DNA of 64,000 nt. Source: Pseudomonas sp. KU43P (GTDB lineage: Bacteria; Pseudomonadota; Gammaproteobacteria; Pseudomonadales; Pseudomonadaceae). A program made the position numbers and the translations under genes. Below the pieces are notes generated by a model. The model was not told where the DNA came from. It did not search any database and saw nothing but the letters and a program-made list of their open reading frames with translations. Shown here piece after piece: positions 21,540 to 30,310 of the stretch. The stretch covers positions 1 to 64,000 of the forward strand of contig NZ_AP019365.1 in assembly GCF_033095865.1 (NCBI RefSeq). Direction: 5' to 3'. The first letter of the stretch is position 1; each line of letters opens with the position of its first letter.

Positions 21540-22091
21540 ATGCCACGCTGCTTTTGGTGTACCGACGATCCGTTGTACCAGGCCTACCACGACCAGGAAT
21601 GGGGAACGCCGCAGCGTGACCCGGCGTTGCTCTTCGAGATGCTTTTGCTCGAAGGGTTCCAGGCGGGGTTGTCATGGATCACAGTGCTGCGCAAACGCGA
21701 GCGCTATCGCGAGGTGCTGCACGGCTTCGACCCGCACAGGCTGGCGCAGATGAGCGACGAACGGGTCGAGGAGCTGATGCTCGATACCGGCATCATCCGC
21801 AACCGCCTCAAGCTCAAGGCCATAAGGCGCAATGCCCAGGCCTGGCTGGCGCTGGAAAACCCCGCCGAATGGCTGTGGTCGTTCGTCGGCGGCGAGCCGA
21901 AGATCAACCACTTCAAAACCCGCAGCGAAGTCCCGGCCGTCACCGACGAGGCCAAGGCGATGAGCAAGGCCCTGCAGAAAGCCGGCTTCACCTTCGTCGG
22001 CCCGACCATCTGCTACGCCTTCATGCAGGCCACCGGCATGGTCATGGACCACACCACCGACTGCGATCGCTACGCCGCCTTGCGGCGCTGA
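21540..22091 (+). CDS. tag: DNA-3-methyladenine glycosylase I
   Basis: Tag excises 3-methyladenine from alkylated DNA. The 183-residue product starts MPRCFWCTDDPLYQAYHDQE, with the zinc-binding N-terminal cysteine, and has EWGTPQRDPALLFEMLLLEG and the catalytic-region GLSWITVLRKRERYR. The C-terminal zinc ligands fall in DHTTDCDRY. It is followed 41 bp later by the lipid A acyltransferase gene. Confidence 0.97.
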   Translation: MPRCFWCTDDPLYQAYHDQEWGTPQRDPALLFEMLLLEGFQAGLSWITVLRKRERYREVLHGFDPHRLAQMSDERVEELMLDTGIIRNRLKLKAIRRNAQAWLALENPAEWLWSFVGGEPKINHFKTRSEVPAVTDEAKAMSKALQKAGFTFVGPTICYAFMQATGMVMDHTTDCDRYAALRR

Positions 22092-22132
22092 GGGGTTACA
22101 ATGCGCGCCTTGCTGAAATAAGGAATTCGCCT

Positions 22133-23020
22133 GTGGAAAAGTTCAAGGGCGCCCTGATGGTCGGGGTGCTACGCCTGTTTGCCAAGCTGCCCTGGAGCGC
22201 TGTGCAGCGCGTTGGCGCCGGTATCGGCTGGCTGATGTGGAAAGTCCCCAATGGGTCGCGCAATGTGGTGCGGATCAACCTGGCCAAGTGCTTCCCGGAG
22301 ATGGACCCGGTTGAGCGCGAGCAGCTGGTGGGCCGCGCACTGAAAGATATTGGCAAGTCGTTCGTCGAAAGCGCCTGTGCCTGGATCTGGCCGCCGCAGC
22401 GCTCACTCGACCTGGTCAAGGAAGTGCACGGCCTGGAAGTGCTGGAGCAGGCCCTGGCCTCAGGCAAGGGTGTGGTCGGCATCACCAGCCACCTGGGCAA
22501 CTGGGAAGTGCTCAACCACTTCTACTGCAACCAGTGCAAACCGATCATTTTCTACCGCCCGCCGAAGCTGAAGGCAGTGGATGACCTGCTGCGCGAGCAG
22601 CGCGTGCAGATGGGCAACCGCGTGGCGCCTTCGACCAAGGAAGGCATCCTCAGCGTGATCAAGGAAGTGCGCCGGGGTGGGCAGGTGGGCATTCCAGCCG
22701 ACCCGGAGCCGGCGGAGTCGGCCGGTGTGTTCGTGCCGTTCCTCGGGACGCAGGCGCTGACCAGCAAGTTCGTACCGAACATGCTGGCCGGTGGCAAGGC
22801 GGTGGGGGTGTTCCTGCATGCCCTGCGGCTGCCGGATGGATCGGGCTTCAAGGTGTTTCTGGAGGCGGCGCCGGAGGAAATGTACAGCACCGACGTGAAC
22901 GTGTCGGCGGCGGCCATGAGCAAGGTGGTCGAGCGGTATGTGCGTGAGTACCCGAGCCAGTACATGTGGAGCATGAAGCGCTTCAAGAAGCGCCCGGCTG
23001 GAGAGGCGCGCTGGTATTGA
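22133..23020 (+). CDS. Lipid A biosynthesis lauroyl-type acyltransferase (LpxL/HtrB family)
   Basis: The family adds a secondary acyl chain to Kdo-lipid IVA at the inner membrane. The GTG at 22133 follows AAGGAA and gives a 295-residue protein, VEKFKGALMVGVLRLFAKL. The frame is open upstream, but that part is the antisense-like overlap with tag and is rejected. The acyltransferase motif is HLGNWEVLNHF (His-X4-acid pattern), and a later motif is GIPADPEPAESAGVFVPFLG. Whether it is the LpxL or LpxM type is not decided. Confidence 0.92.
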   Translation: MEKFKGALMVGVLRLFAKLPWSAVQRVGAGIGWLMWKVPNGSRNVVRINLAKCFPEMDPVEREQLVGRALKDIGKSFVESACAWIWPPQRSLDLVKEVHGLEVLEQALASGKGVVGITSHLGNWEVLNHFYCNQCKPIIFYRPPKLKAVDDLLREQRVQMGNRVAPSTKEGILSVIKEVRRGGQVGIPADPEPAESAGVFVPFLGTQALTSKFVPNMLAGGKAVGVFLHALRLPDGSGFKVFLEAAPEEMYSTDVNVSAAAMSKVVERYVREYPSQYMWSMKRFKKRPAGEARWY

Positions 23021-23026
23021 GGTTTT

Positions 23027-23131
23027 GGGGGCGCTTTGCGCCCCCTTCGCTGGCAAGCCAGCCCATATTGACCGCAGTGTACATAGGGCATTCTGGGAGC
23101 TGGCTTGCCAGCGATGGGCTGCAAAGCAGCC
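23027..23131. repeat. Terminator hairpin and variant REP pair
   Basis: GGGGGCGC/GCGCCCCC (23027-23045, TTT loop) follows the acyltransferase stop and may act as a terminator, although only two T residues follow. Next come inverted half-sites CGCTGGCAAGCCAGC (23048-23062) and GCTGGCTTGCCAGCG (23099-23113). This is the REP form with TGG/CCA in place of CGG/CCG, changed compensatorily on both arms. Confidence 0.75.
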
Positions 23132-23138
23132 CAGGGTC

Positions 23139-23447
23139 TCAAACCTTGTTCAGCTTCTTGAGGAACACCGCCATTTCCTTCTCGGCCTGTTTGTCCCCAT
23201 GGGCCTGCGCCGCCACGATCCCGTCTTCCCAAGCCTTGCGCGCTGCCGCTACGTCACCTTGCAACTGATAGGCCTTGCCCAGCAGTTTCCAGGCCGCCGA
23301 ATACTTCGGATCCTGCTCCACACAGCGAGCCAAGTGCACGGCCGCCTCGGCCCCGTTGCCCTCATCCAGCCAGGCCTTGCCCAGGCCAAACCGCAGCAGG
23401 GGGTTATCCACACCCTTGGCCAGCATCTTCTCCAGCGATTCGCGCAT
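23139..23447 (-). CDS. Small tetratricopeptide-repeat protein
   Basis: The 102-residue protein has TPR-like helical repeats: NPLLRFGLGKAWLDEGNGAE, then AAVHLARCVEQDPKYSAAWK and KLLGKAYQLQGDVAAARKAW. There is no signal peptide, so it is probably cytoplasmic and a protein-interaction module. It lies 11 bp after trkA on the same strand. A DnaA box occurs inside it at 23404-23412. Function unknown. Confidence 0.85.
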   Translation of the reverse strand: MRESLEKMLAKGVDNPLLRFGLGKAWLDEGNGAEAAVHLARCVEQDPKYSAAWKLLGKAYQLQGDVAAARKAWEDGIVAAQAHGDKQAEKEMAVFLKKLNKV

Positions 23448-23458
23448 GCCCTCTTCTC

Positions 23459-24832
23459 CTAGAAGAAACTCAAGCCGACGTGGAACAGCTTCTCCACATC
23501 CCGAATATGCTTTTTATCCACAACGAACAGAATCACATGGTCACCCGACTCGATCACCGTATCGTCATGGGCGATGAGTACCTCTTCATCGCGAATGATC
23601 GCGCCGATGGTGGTACCCGGCGGCAGGGTGATGTCTTCGATGGCCTTGCCGACCACCTTGCTCGACTTCGCATCACCATGCGCCACCGCTTCGATGGCCT
23701 CCGCTGCGCCGCGGCGCAGGGAGTGCACGCTGACGATATCGCCCCGGCGCACGTGCGCCAGCAAGGTGCCGATGGTGGCCAGCTGCGGGCTGATGGCGAT
23801 ATCGATGTCGCCACCTTGCACCAGGTCGACGTAGGCCGGGTTGTTGATGATGGTCATCACCTTGCGCGCGCCCAGGCGCTTGGCCAGCAGCGACGACATG
23901 ATGTTGGCCTCGTCGTCGTTGGTCAGGGCCAGGAAGATGTCGGCATCGGCGATGTTCTCTTCGAGCATCAGATCCTTGTCCGAGGCGCTGCCTTGAAGCA
24001 CCACGGTGCTTTCCAGGGTGTCGGAGAGGTGGCGGCAGCGCGCCGGGCTCATCTCGATGATCTTCACCTGATAGCGGCTTTCGATGGCCTCGGCCAGGCG
24101 CTCGCCAATCTGCCCACCACCGGCGATGACCACGCGCTTGTTGGTTTCGTCGATGCGCCGCAGTTCGCCCATCACGGCGCGGATGTCCTTACGTGCGGCA
24201 ATGAAGAACACCTCGTCGTCCGCTTCGATCACAGTATCGCCGCGTGGGGTTATTGGCCGGTCGCGGCGGAAGATCGCGGCCACGCGGGTGTCGACGTTGG
24301 GCATGTGCGCGCGGATCTGGCGCAGTTGCTGGCCCACCAGCGGGCCGCCGTAGTACGCCTTGACCGCCACTAGCTGGGCCTTGCCTTCGGCGAAGTCGAT
24401 CACCTGCAGCGATCCTGGGTGTTCGATCAGGCGCTTGATGTAGTTGGTCACTACCTGCTCGGGGCTGATCAGCACGTCCACCGGGATGTGGTCGTTGTCG
24501 AACAGCTCCTCGCGGGTGAGGTAGGCCGATTCGCGCACCCGGGCGATCTTGGTCGGGGTGTGGAACAGCGAATAGGCCACCTGGCAGGCGACCATGTTGG
24601 TTTCGTCGCTGTTGGTCACCGCCACCAGCATGTCGGCGTCGTCGGCGCCGGCCTGGCGCAGCACCGTGGGCAGTGAGCCACGGCCCTGCACGGTGCGGAT
24701 GTCGAGACGGTCGCCAAGGTCGCGCAGGCGCTCGCCGTCGGTGTCGACCACGGTGATGTCGTTGGCTTCGCTCGCCAGGTGCTCCGCCAGCGTACCGCCC
24801 ACCTGCCCTGCGCCGAGGATGATGATCTTCAT
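23459..24832 (-). CDS. trkA: Trk system potassium uptake protein TrkA
   Basis: TrkA is the peripheral NAD(H)-binding regulator of the TrkH/TrkG potassium channel. The 457-residue product holds two RCK units. Their Rossmann motifs are [17 protein letters not shown] at the N-terminus and [17 protein letters not shown] near residue 235, each followed by a TrkA-C domain. It continues the fmt-rsmB transcription unit and starts 21 bp after rsmB. A DnaA box lies near its 3' end at 23514-23522. Confidence 0.97.
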   Translation of the reverse strand: MKIIILGAGQVGGTLAEHLASEANDITVVDTDGERLRDLGDRLDIRTVQGRGSLPTVLRQAGADDADMLVAVTNSDETNMVACQVAYSLFHTPTKIARVRESAYLTREELFDNDHIPVDVLISPEQVVTNYIKRLIEHPGSLQVIDFAEGKAQLVAVKAYYGGPLVGQQLRQIRAHMPNVDTRVAAIFRRDRPITPRGDTVIEADDEVFFIAARKDIRAVMGELRRIDETNKRVVIAGGGQIGERLAEAIESRYQVKIIEMSPARCRHLSDTLESTVVLQGSASDKDLMLEENIADADIFLALTNDDEANIMSSLLAKRLGARKVMTIINNPAYVDLVQGGDIDIAISPQLATIGTLLAHVRRGDIVSVHSLRRGAAEAIEAVAHGDAKSSKVVGKAIEDITLPPGTTIGAIIRDEEVLIAHDDTVIESGDHVILFVVDKKHIRDVEKLFHVGLSFF

Positions 24833-24853
24833 CCGCTACTCCCTAACGTTTTC

Positions 24854-26164
24854 TTACCCGCGCGAGGCGGCGATCTTGATCAGCTTGGCATAGTAGAAAC
24901 CGTCGTGGCCGCCTTCCTGGGCCAACAACTGGCGGCCGTGGGGCTGGCGCAGGCCGGCCTCGGTGGCCAGGTCCAGCTCGCGGGCACCGGGGGTGCGGGC
25001 GAGGAAGGCCTCGATCACTTCGGTGTTCTCGGTCGGTAGGCTGGAGCAGGTGGCGTACAGCAGCATGCCGCCCACTTCCAGGGTTGGCCACAGGGCATCG
25101 AGCAGCTCGCCTTGCAGCGCCGCCAGGGCCGGGATGTCGTCGGCCTGGCGGGTCAGCTTGATGTCCGGGTGGCGGCGAATCACGCCGGTGGCCGAGCACG
25201 GGGCGTCGAGCAGGATGCGCTGGAAGGGTTTGCCGTCCCACCAGCTGGCGGTGTCACGGGCGTCGCAGGCGATCAGCTCGGCCTCCAGCTTGAGGCGGTC
25301 GAGGTTTTCGCGCACACGGGTCAGGCGCTTGGCTTCCAGGTCAATGGCTACCACATGCGCCAGGCCCGCCTCGGCTTCGAGCAGGTGGCAAGTCTTGCCG
25401 CCGGGGGCGCAGCAGGCATCGAGCACGCGCTGGCCGGGCGCCAGTTCGAGCAGGTCGGCGCAAAGCTGCGCCGCTTCGTCCTGCACACTGACCCAGCCTT
25501 CGGCGAAGCCCGGCAGGCCGCGCACATCGCAGGCTTCGACCAGGACGATGCCGTCGCGGCTGAATGGGCAGGCGCTGGCACTGACGCCCGCTTCGGCCAG
25601 CAGCGCCAGGTAGGCATCGCGGCTGCGGTGGCGGCGGTTGACCCGCAGGATCATCGGCGGGTGCGCGTTGTTGGCGGCGCAGATTGCCTCCCACTGCTCC
25701 GGCCAGAAGGCTTTCAATTGCTTTTGCAGCCAGCGTGGGTGGGCGGTGCGCACCACCGGGTCACGCTCCATGCCGGCGAGCAGCGCCTCGCCTTCACGCT
25801 GGGCGCGGCGCAGCACGGCGTTAAGCAGGCCCTTGGCCCAGGGCTTCTTGAGCTTGTCGGCGCAACCGACGGTTTCGCCGATGGCGGCGTGGGCCGGGAT
25901 GCGCGTGTAGAACAACTGATACAGGCCCACCAGCAGCAAGGCCTGCACATCAGCATCGGCGGCCTTGAAAGGTTTTTGCAGCAACTGCGCGGCGAGCAGG
26001 TCGAGGCGCGGCTGCCAGCGAGCGGTGCCGAAGGCCAGGTCTTGGGTCAGGCCACGGTCGCGCTCATCGACCTTGTCCAGTTGCGCCGGCAGCGAGCTGT
26101 TCAGCGAGGCCTTGCCGCTGAGAACAGCGGCCAAGGCACGGGCGGCGGCGAGGCGTGGGTTCAT
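24854..26164 (-). CDS. rsmB: 16S rRNA (cytosine967-C5)-methyltransferase
   Basis: RsmB (Sun/Fmu) methylates C967 of 16S rRNA using SAM. The 436-residue protein has an N-terminal NusB-like RNA-binding domain (residues about 5-130). The methyltransferase carries the SAM motif [16 protein letters not shown], the motif [17 protein letters not shown], and the second catalytic cysteine in [13 protein letters not shown]. Its start overlaps the fmt stop (ATGA). Confidence 0.97.
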   Translation of the reverse strand: MNPRLAAARALAAVLSGKASLNSSLPAQLDKVDERDRGLTQDLAFGTARWQPRLDLLAAQLLQKPFKAADADVQALLLVGLYQLFYTRIPAHAAIGETVGCADKLKKPWAKGLLNAVLRRAQREGEALLAGMERDPVVRTAHPRWLQKQLKAFWPEQWEAICAANNAHPPMILRVNRRHRSRDAYLALLAEAGVSASACPFSRDGIVLVEACDVRGLPGFAEGWVSVQDEAAQLCADLLELAPGQRVLDACCAPGGKTCHLLEAEAGLAHVVAIDLEAKRLTRVRENLDRLKLEAELIACDARDTASWWDGKPFQRILLDAPCSATGVIRRHPDIKLTRQADDIPALAALQGELLDALWPTLEVGGMLLYATCSSLPTENTEVIEAFLARTPGARELDLATEAGLRQPHGRQLLAQEGGHDGFYYAKLIKIAASRG

Positions 26165-27093
26165 TGGCCAAGCACCTTGCCACTGGCGAACTTCTCGCGG
26201 CGGCTGTTGAACAGGTCGCTGAAGGCCAACGCCTTGCCACCGGGCAACTGCAGTCGGGTCAGGCTCAGTGCCTGGTCAGCGCAGGCAACCACCAGGCCGT
26301 CCTTGCTGGCGGACAGAATCTCGCCTGGAGCGCCTTTGCCTGTGGACAACTTGGCGGCCAGCACCTTCACGCTCTCGCCGTCCAGGGTGCTGTGGCACAC
26401 CGGCCAGGGGTTGAAGGCACGAATCAGGCGCTCCAGCTCCACGGCCGGGCGGTTCCAGTCGATGCGCGCCTCGTCCTTGTTCAGCTTGTGTGCATAAGTG
26501 GCCAGGGCATCGTCCTGAACCTCGCCCTGCAGGCTGCCATCGGCCAGGCCGGCAATGGCCTGCAGCACCGCAGGCGGGCCCATTTCGGCGAGGCGGTCGT
26601 GCAGGCTACCACCCGTGTCGTCGGCGCTGATCGGGGTGACCACCTTGAGCAGCATGGGGCCGGTATCCAGGCCTGCTTCCATGCGCATCACGGTCACGCC
26701 GCTTTCGGCGTCGCCGGCTTCGACGGAGCGCTGGATCGGCGCTGCACCGCGCCAGCGTGGCAGCAGCGAGGCGTGGCTGTTGATGCAGCCCAGGCGTGGG
26801 ATATCCAGCACCACCTGGGGCAGGATCAGGCCATAGGCGACCACCACCATCAGGTCGGGCTTGAGTGCGGCGAGTTCGGCCTGTGCTTCGGCGTTGCGCA
26901 GGGTTGGCGGCTGGAACACCGGGATGTCATGGGCCACGGCCAATTGCTTGACCGGGCTCGGCATGAGCTTCTGGCCACGGCCAGCGGGGCGGTCGGGCTG
27001 GGTGTAGACAGCCACGATCTCGTAGGGGCTGTCGAGCAGGGCCTTGAGGTGTTCGGCGGCAAACTCTGGAGTGCCTGCAAAGACGATGCGCAT
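26161..27093 (-). CDS. fmt: Methionyl-tRNA formyltransferase
   Basis: Fmt formylates initiator Met-tRNA with 10-formyltetrahydrofolate. The 310-residue product starts [20 protein letters not shown]. It has the catalytic and folate-binding signature [18 protein letters not shown] and a C-terminal OB-like tRNA-binding domain. It sits between def and rsmB on the minus strand, as in many bacteria, but a strong terminator lies between def and fmt. Confidence 0.98.
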   Translation of the reverse strand: MRIVFAGTPEFAAEHLKALLDSPYEIVAVYTQPDRPAGRGQKLMPSPVKQLAVAHDIPVFQPPTLRNAEAQAELAALKPDLMVVVAYGLILPQVVLDIPRLGCINSHASLLPRWRGAAPIQRSVEAGDAESGVTVMRMEAGLDTGPMLLKVVTPISADDTGGSLHDRLAEMGPPAVLQAIAGLADGSLQGEVQDDALATYAHKLNKDEARIDWNRPAVELERLIRAFNPWPVCHSTLDGESVKVLAAKLSTGKGAPGEILSASKDGLVVACADQALSLTRLQLPGGKALAFSDLFNSRREKFASGKVLGQ

Positions 27094-27106
27094 GGAGTTC
27101 TCGCTT

Positions 27107-27139
27107 CAAAAAAGAAAAAGGCTTGCCGGAGCAAGCCTT
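27107..27139 (-). terminator. Strong terminator between def and fmt
   Basis: Read on the minus strand, a 9-bp stem AAGGCTTGC/GCAAGCCTT with a 4-nt loop runs into TTTTTCTTTTTT. It ends 14 bp before the fmt start, within what is usually a def-fmt operon. It may act as an attenuator, or fmt may have its own promoter. Confidence 0.88.
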
Positions 27140-27153
27140 CTGGAAGGTAGGGA

Positions 27154-27660
27154 TCAGGCTTGCTGGCGGTGCTGCTTTTCCAGCTTCTTCTTGATCCGGT
27201 CGCGTTTGAGCTGCGACAGGTAGTCGACGAACAGCTTGCCGTTGAGGTGATCGAACTCGTGCTGTACGCACACCGCCAGCAGGCCTTCGCATTCCAGCTC
27301 GAACGGCTTGCCGTCGCGGTCCTGGGCCTTGACCCGAACGCGCAGTGGGCGGTCGACGTTCTCGTAGAAGCCCGGTACCGACAGGCAGCCTTCCTGGTAC
27401 TGGCCCATGTCGTGAGTCAGCTCTTCGACAGTGGGGTTGATGAAGACGCGCGGCTCGCTGCGGTCTTCGCTCAGGTCCATGACCACGACCTGTTTGTGCA
27501 CGTTGACCTGGGTAGCGGCCAGGCCGATGCCAGGGGCTTCGTACATGGTTTCAAACATGTCGTCGATCAGCTGACGCAGGGCGTCGTCGAACTCCGTCAC
27601 CGGTTTGGCAAGGGTACGCAGGCGCGGGTCCGGGAATTCGAGAATGTTCAAGATGGCCAT
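27154..27660 (-). CDS. def: Peptide deformylase
   Basis: Def is an Fe2+ hydrolase that removes the N-formyl group from nascent proteins. The 168-residue protein starts [20 protein letters not shown]. All three family motifs are present: [26 protein letters not shown] with the metal Cys, and [16 protein letters not shown] with the HExxH-type ligands. It is divergent from dprA. Confidence 0.98.
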   Translation of the reverse strand: MAILNILEFPDPRLRTLAKPVTEFDDALRQLIDDMFETMYEAPGIGLAATQVNVHKQVVVMDLSEDRSEPRVFINPTVEELTHDMGQYQEGCLSVPGFYENVDRPLRVRVKAQDRDGKPFELECEGLLAVCVQHEFDHLNGKLFVDYLSQLKRDRIKKKLEKQHRQQA

Positions 27661-27800
27661 AAGGTCAGGCAGTCACTGTGCGTTCGGTTGAAAACTGAGC
27701 ACACATAATAAAGGGAATCGACGATTTCGGCACCTGGCAAGCTCGTCTAGGGTGACTATGGGCTTGATAGCCTGCATTTCATGGACAGCTTTTCAAAGTG

Positions 27801-27821
27801 TTACCCACACAGTTATCCACA
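27801..27821 (+). promoter_or_regulatory. Two adjacent DnaA boxes upstream of dprA
   Basis: TTACCCACA (27801-27809, one mismatch) and a perfect TTATCCACA (27813-27821) lie in the same orientation, 45-66 bp before the dprA start and in the def/dprA divergent region. A DnaA-responsive promoter is possible. Confidence 0.55.
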
Positions 27822-27866
27822 GCTTGTGCCACGTAGATGGCCCTGTTTCGATCAAGGATGATCCCC

Positions 27867-28964
27867 ATGCCATGTCACCATCCGTCGCATTGTTCGCCTG
27901 CCGAACTGGAGGCCCGATTACGCCTGCATTGCCTGCCGGAAACCGGATTACGGCGTTTTCATACCCTGCTGCAAGCCTTCGGCAGTGCCTCTTCTGCACT
28001 CAGTGCCCCGGCTGGCGCCTGGCGGGCGCTGGGCATGGGGCAGGCCGCCGTCGATGCCCGGCGCAGTGCCGACGTGCGCGAGGCTGCACTGGCTGCAATG
28101 GCCTGGCTAGAGCGGCCCGGCCAGCATTTACTGATGTGGGACAGCCCTGGCTACCCGGCCCTGCTGGCGGAAATCGACGATCCGCCGCCGTTGCTGTTCG
28201 TCGCTGGCGACCCTGCTTTGCTCGAGCGACCGCAGCTTGCGGTTGTGGGCAGCAGGCGTGCTTCACCCCCGGCCCTGGACACCGCCAGGGCATTCTCGCG
28301 TTACCTGGCGCAAGCCGGCTTCACCATTACCAGTGGCCTTGCCCTGGGCATCGACGGCGCCGCTCATCGGGCGGCGTTGCAGGTTGGAGGGGGCACGATC
28401 GGGGTGCTTGGCACGGGCCTGCAAAAACTTTATCCACAGCGCCACCGCGACTTGGCCAAGGCGATGATCGACAGCGGTGGCGCGCTGGTTTCCGAATACC
28501 CGCTGGATGCCGGCCCGCTGCCGGGCAACTTTCCCCGGCGCAATCGCATCATCAGTGGCCTGTCGCTGGGGGTGCTGGTGGTCGAGGCGAGCCTGGCCAG
28601 CGGCTCGTTGATAACCGCCCGCCTTGCAGCCGAACAGGGCCGCGAGGTGTATGCCATCCCCGGCTCCATCCACCACCCGGGAGCCAAGGGTTGCCACCAG
28701 TTGATCCGCGATGGTGCGTTGCTGGTGGAGAGCGTGGAACAGATCCTGGAAAGCTTGCAGGGTTGGCAGAATTTGCCGCCGGCGGTTGTGGATAAACCGT
28801 CCCATCCCCTGCTCGCTTTGCTGCTTGCCGCGCCGCAGACCAGCGAGGCGCTGGCCGTTTGCAGCGAACTGCCCTTGGCCCAGGTGCTGGCGCAATTGAC
28901 CGAGCTGGAACTCGAAGGCCGGGTGTGTAATGAAGCGGGGCGTTGGTTTGCCCGCGTGGGCTAA
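27867..28964 (+). CDS. dprA: DNA processing protein DprA (Smf)
   Basis: DprA binds incoming single-stranded DNA and loads RecA in transformation. The ATG at 27867 (MPCHHPSHCSPAELEARLRL) follows AAGGA by 8 nt and gives 365 residues; an earlier in-frame ATG at 27858 overlaps that site. The Rossmann-like core has AVVGSRRASPPALDTARAFS, TSGLALGIDGAAHRAAL and FPRRNRIISGLSLGVLVVEA. A C-terminal winged-helix (about residues 300-365) follows. Two further DnaA boxes occur in the coding sequence, at 28430 and 28787. Confidence 0.95.
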   Translation: MPCHHPSHCSPAELEARLRLHCLPETGLRRFHTLLQAFGSASSALSAPAGAWRALGMGQAAVDARRSADVREAALAAMAWLERPGQHLLMWDSPGYPALLAEIDDPPPLLFVAGDPALLERPQLAVVGSRRASPPALDTARAFSRYLAQAGFTITSGLALGIDGAAHRAALQVGGGTIGVLGTGLQKLYPQRHRDLAKAMIDSGGALVSEYPLDAGPLPGNFPRRNRIISGLSLGVLVVEASLASGSLITARLAAEQGREVYAIPGSIHHPGAKGCHQLIRDGALLVESVEQILESLQGWQNLPPAVVDKPSHPLLALLLAAPQTSEALAVCSELPLAQVLAQLTELELEGRVCNEAGRWFARVG

Positions 28965-29000
28965 GTAAACTGCGCCCATGGCTTAATGCGGAGAGACAAA

Positions 29001-29558
29001 ATGGTGAGCAGTTGGCGTGTGCAACAAGCCGCACGTGAGATCCGGGCCGGCGCGGTAATCGCCTATCCGACGGAAGCGGTGTGGGGCCTGGGCTGCGACC
29101 CCTGGAACGAGGACGCGGTGTATCGCCTGCTGGCGCTCAAGTCGCGGCCTGTGGATAAAGGGCTGATTCTGGTCGCCGACAACATCCGCCAGTTCGACTT
29201 CTTGTTCGAGGATTTCCCTGAAGACTGGATCGACCGCATGGGCAGCACCTGGCCTGGGCCCAACACCTGGCTGGTGCCGCACCAGGACCTGTTGCCGGAG
29301 TGGGTGACGGGCCAGCATGACACGGTGGCCCTGCGGGTCAGCGACCATCCGCAGGTGCGTGAGTTGTGTGCGTTGGTGGGGCCGTTGATTTCCACCTCGT
29401 GCAACCCGGGCGGGCGGCCGGCGGCGAAGACGCGGTTGCGGGTAGAGCAGTATTTCCACGGGCAGCTGGACTTGGTACTCGGTGGGGCGCTGGGTGGGCG
29501 GAAGAACCCGAGTGTGATTCGTGATCTGGTGACCGGCGAGGTCGTGCGCCCGGGCTGA
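29001..29558 (+). CDS. tsaC: L-threonylcarbamoyladenylate synthase (TsaC/YrdC family)
   Basis: The enzyme makes threonylcarbamoyl-AMP for the t6A modification of ANN-decoding tRNAs. The 185-residue product begins [19 protein letters not shown] after a GGAGAG site. It has the YrdC-fold motifs [33 protein letters not shown] and [11 protein letters not shown]. It follows dprA by 36 bp and is probably co-transcribed. A DnaA box lies in the coding sequence at 29150-29158. Confidence 0.96.
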   Translation: MVSSWRVQQAAREIRAGAVIAYPTEAVWGLGCDPWNEDAVYRLLALKSRPVDKGLILVADNIRQFDFLFEDFPEDWIDRMGSTWPGPNTWLVPHQDLLPEWVTGQHDTVALRVSDHPQVRELCALVGPLISTSCNPGGRPAAKTRLRVEQYFHGQLDLVLGGALGGRKNPSVIRDLVTGEVVRPG

Positions 29559-29719
29559 AATAGGGGCTGACTGTATTGGGGGCTGTGGGAGCCGAGTTGC
29601 CTGGGACTTTTCTGATTTCCTATCTAAAGGGCTACCTGGGCTTTAATTTGGGAAATTTCCTACAACTCGTATCGAATACCATCACCTTCTCAGTAGGAAC
29701 TCCTGCCTCTAGGCTTCAG

Positions 29720-29913
29720 ACCGTCGCCGAATAACTTGGCGATCGGGTGTGGTAGCCCGGATGCAGTTTTTCCATGACAGTCTATGGCGGCTGTGCGTGG
29801 GAGGCTTTCGAGCCTGCCTGGATTGGAAAATGCCTGGGTCTACCACCTCGCGTACAGTCGCCACCCAATTCACGTGGTAGTGATGGGGTGGCGGCCTTGA
29901 GGAGCATTTTCCA
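29720..29913 (+). ncRNA. Structured, potentially bistable 5' leader of the DUF3077-like gene
   Basis: State A: a long helix pairs 29749-29773 with 29825-29846, about 21 pairs with small bulges (GTGGTAG with CTACCAC, CCC with GGG, GCA with TGC, TTTTCC with GGAAAA). State B: 29823-29833 (TTGGAAAATGC) pairs perfectly over 11 bp with 29904-29914 (GCATTTTCCAA), which fills the gap between the ribosome site GAGGAG (29899-29904) and the ATG. The two states exclude each other. A further stem CGCCACCC/GGGTGGCG (29859-29866 with 29886-29893) has GTGGTAG in its loop, able to pair with 29840-29846 as a pseudoknot. Base pairing is read directly; RNA function is inference. Confidence 0.6.
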
Positions 29914-30216
29914 ATGGCTAGAAAGATAGTCCCCGACCCACCAATCCCCTGCACTTCCACCCGCCCCTTCGGCCGCTGCGACGCCGGCCACCCTCCACTC
30001 TTCACCGTAAACCCCGACATCTCCGCCGCCGACGCCCTGGTCCACGTGGCCCTGTACCTGCGCTGCGCCTACGAGACGGGTTACAAGACCCTCGATTACC
30101 TGCGCGAAGAAGGCCGCGGCATGTACTGGTCGAGCCTGCATGCGATCGAAATGGCGGAGGGATTGGTAGAGGCGATGCTCGATGGCATCGAGTCAGCGCC
30201 TGTGGCGCAGAGGTAG
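29914..30216 (+). CDS. Small DUF3077-like protein
   Basis: The 100-residue protein starts MARKIVPDPPIPCTSTRPFG and has a C-terminal helical part (DALVHVALYLRCAYETGYK, then IEMAEGLVEAMLDGI). From memory this matches the small DUF3077 family that occurs in several copies in P. putida-group genomes. No function is known to me. There is no signal peptide, membrane segment or catalytic motif. The start follows GAGGAG by 9 nt, inside the leader structure described separately. It is alone in its transcription unit, convergent with the quinone oxidoreductase gene. Confidence 0.7.
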   Translation: MARKIVPDPPIPCTSTRPFGRCDAGHPPLFTVNPDISAADALVHVALYLRCAYETGYKTLDYLREEGRGMYWSSLHAIEMAEGLVEAMLDGIESAPVAQR

Positions 30217-30261
30217 GTGTGAGGCTTACGGGTGCTTGCCTCGGTTTTTGCATTGTTGCGT

Positions 30262-30293
30262 AGATCGAGCGCCGCCCGCGCGGCGCTCGATCT
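30262..30293. repeat. Perfect 14-bp palindrome between convergent genes
   Basis: AGATCGAGCGCCGC and its exact complement GCGGCGCTCGATCT flank a 4-nt loop (30276-30279). There is no T tract, so it is not a standard terminator. It differs in sequence from the REP elements in this window and may belong to another dispersed palindrome family. Confidence 0.8.
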
Positions 30294-30310
30294 CAAAGGC
30301 GCCATAACAC

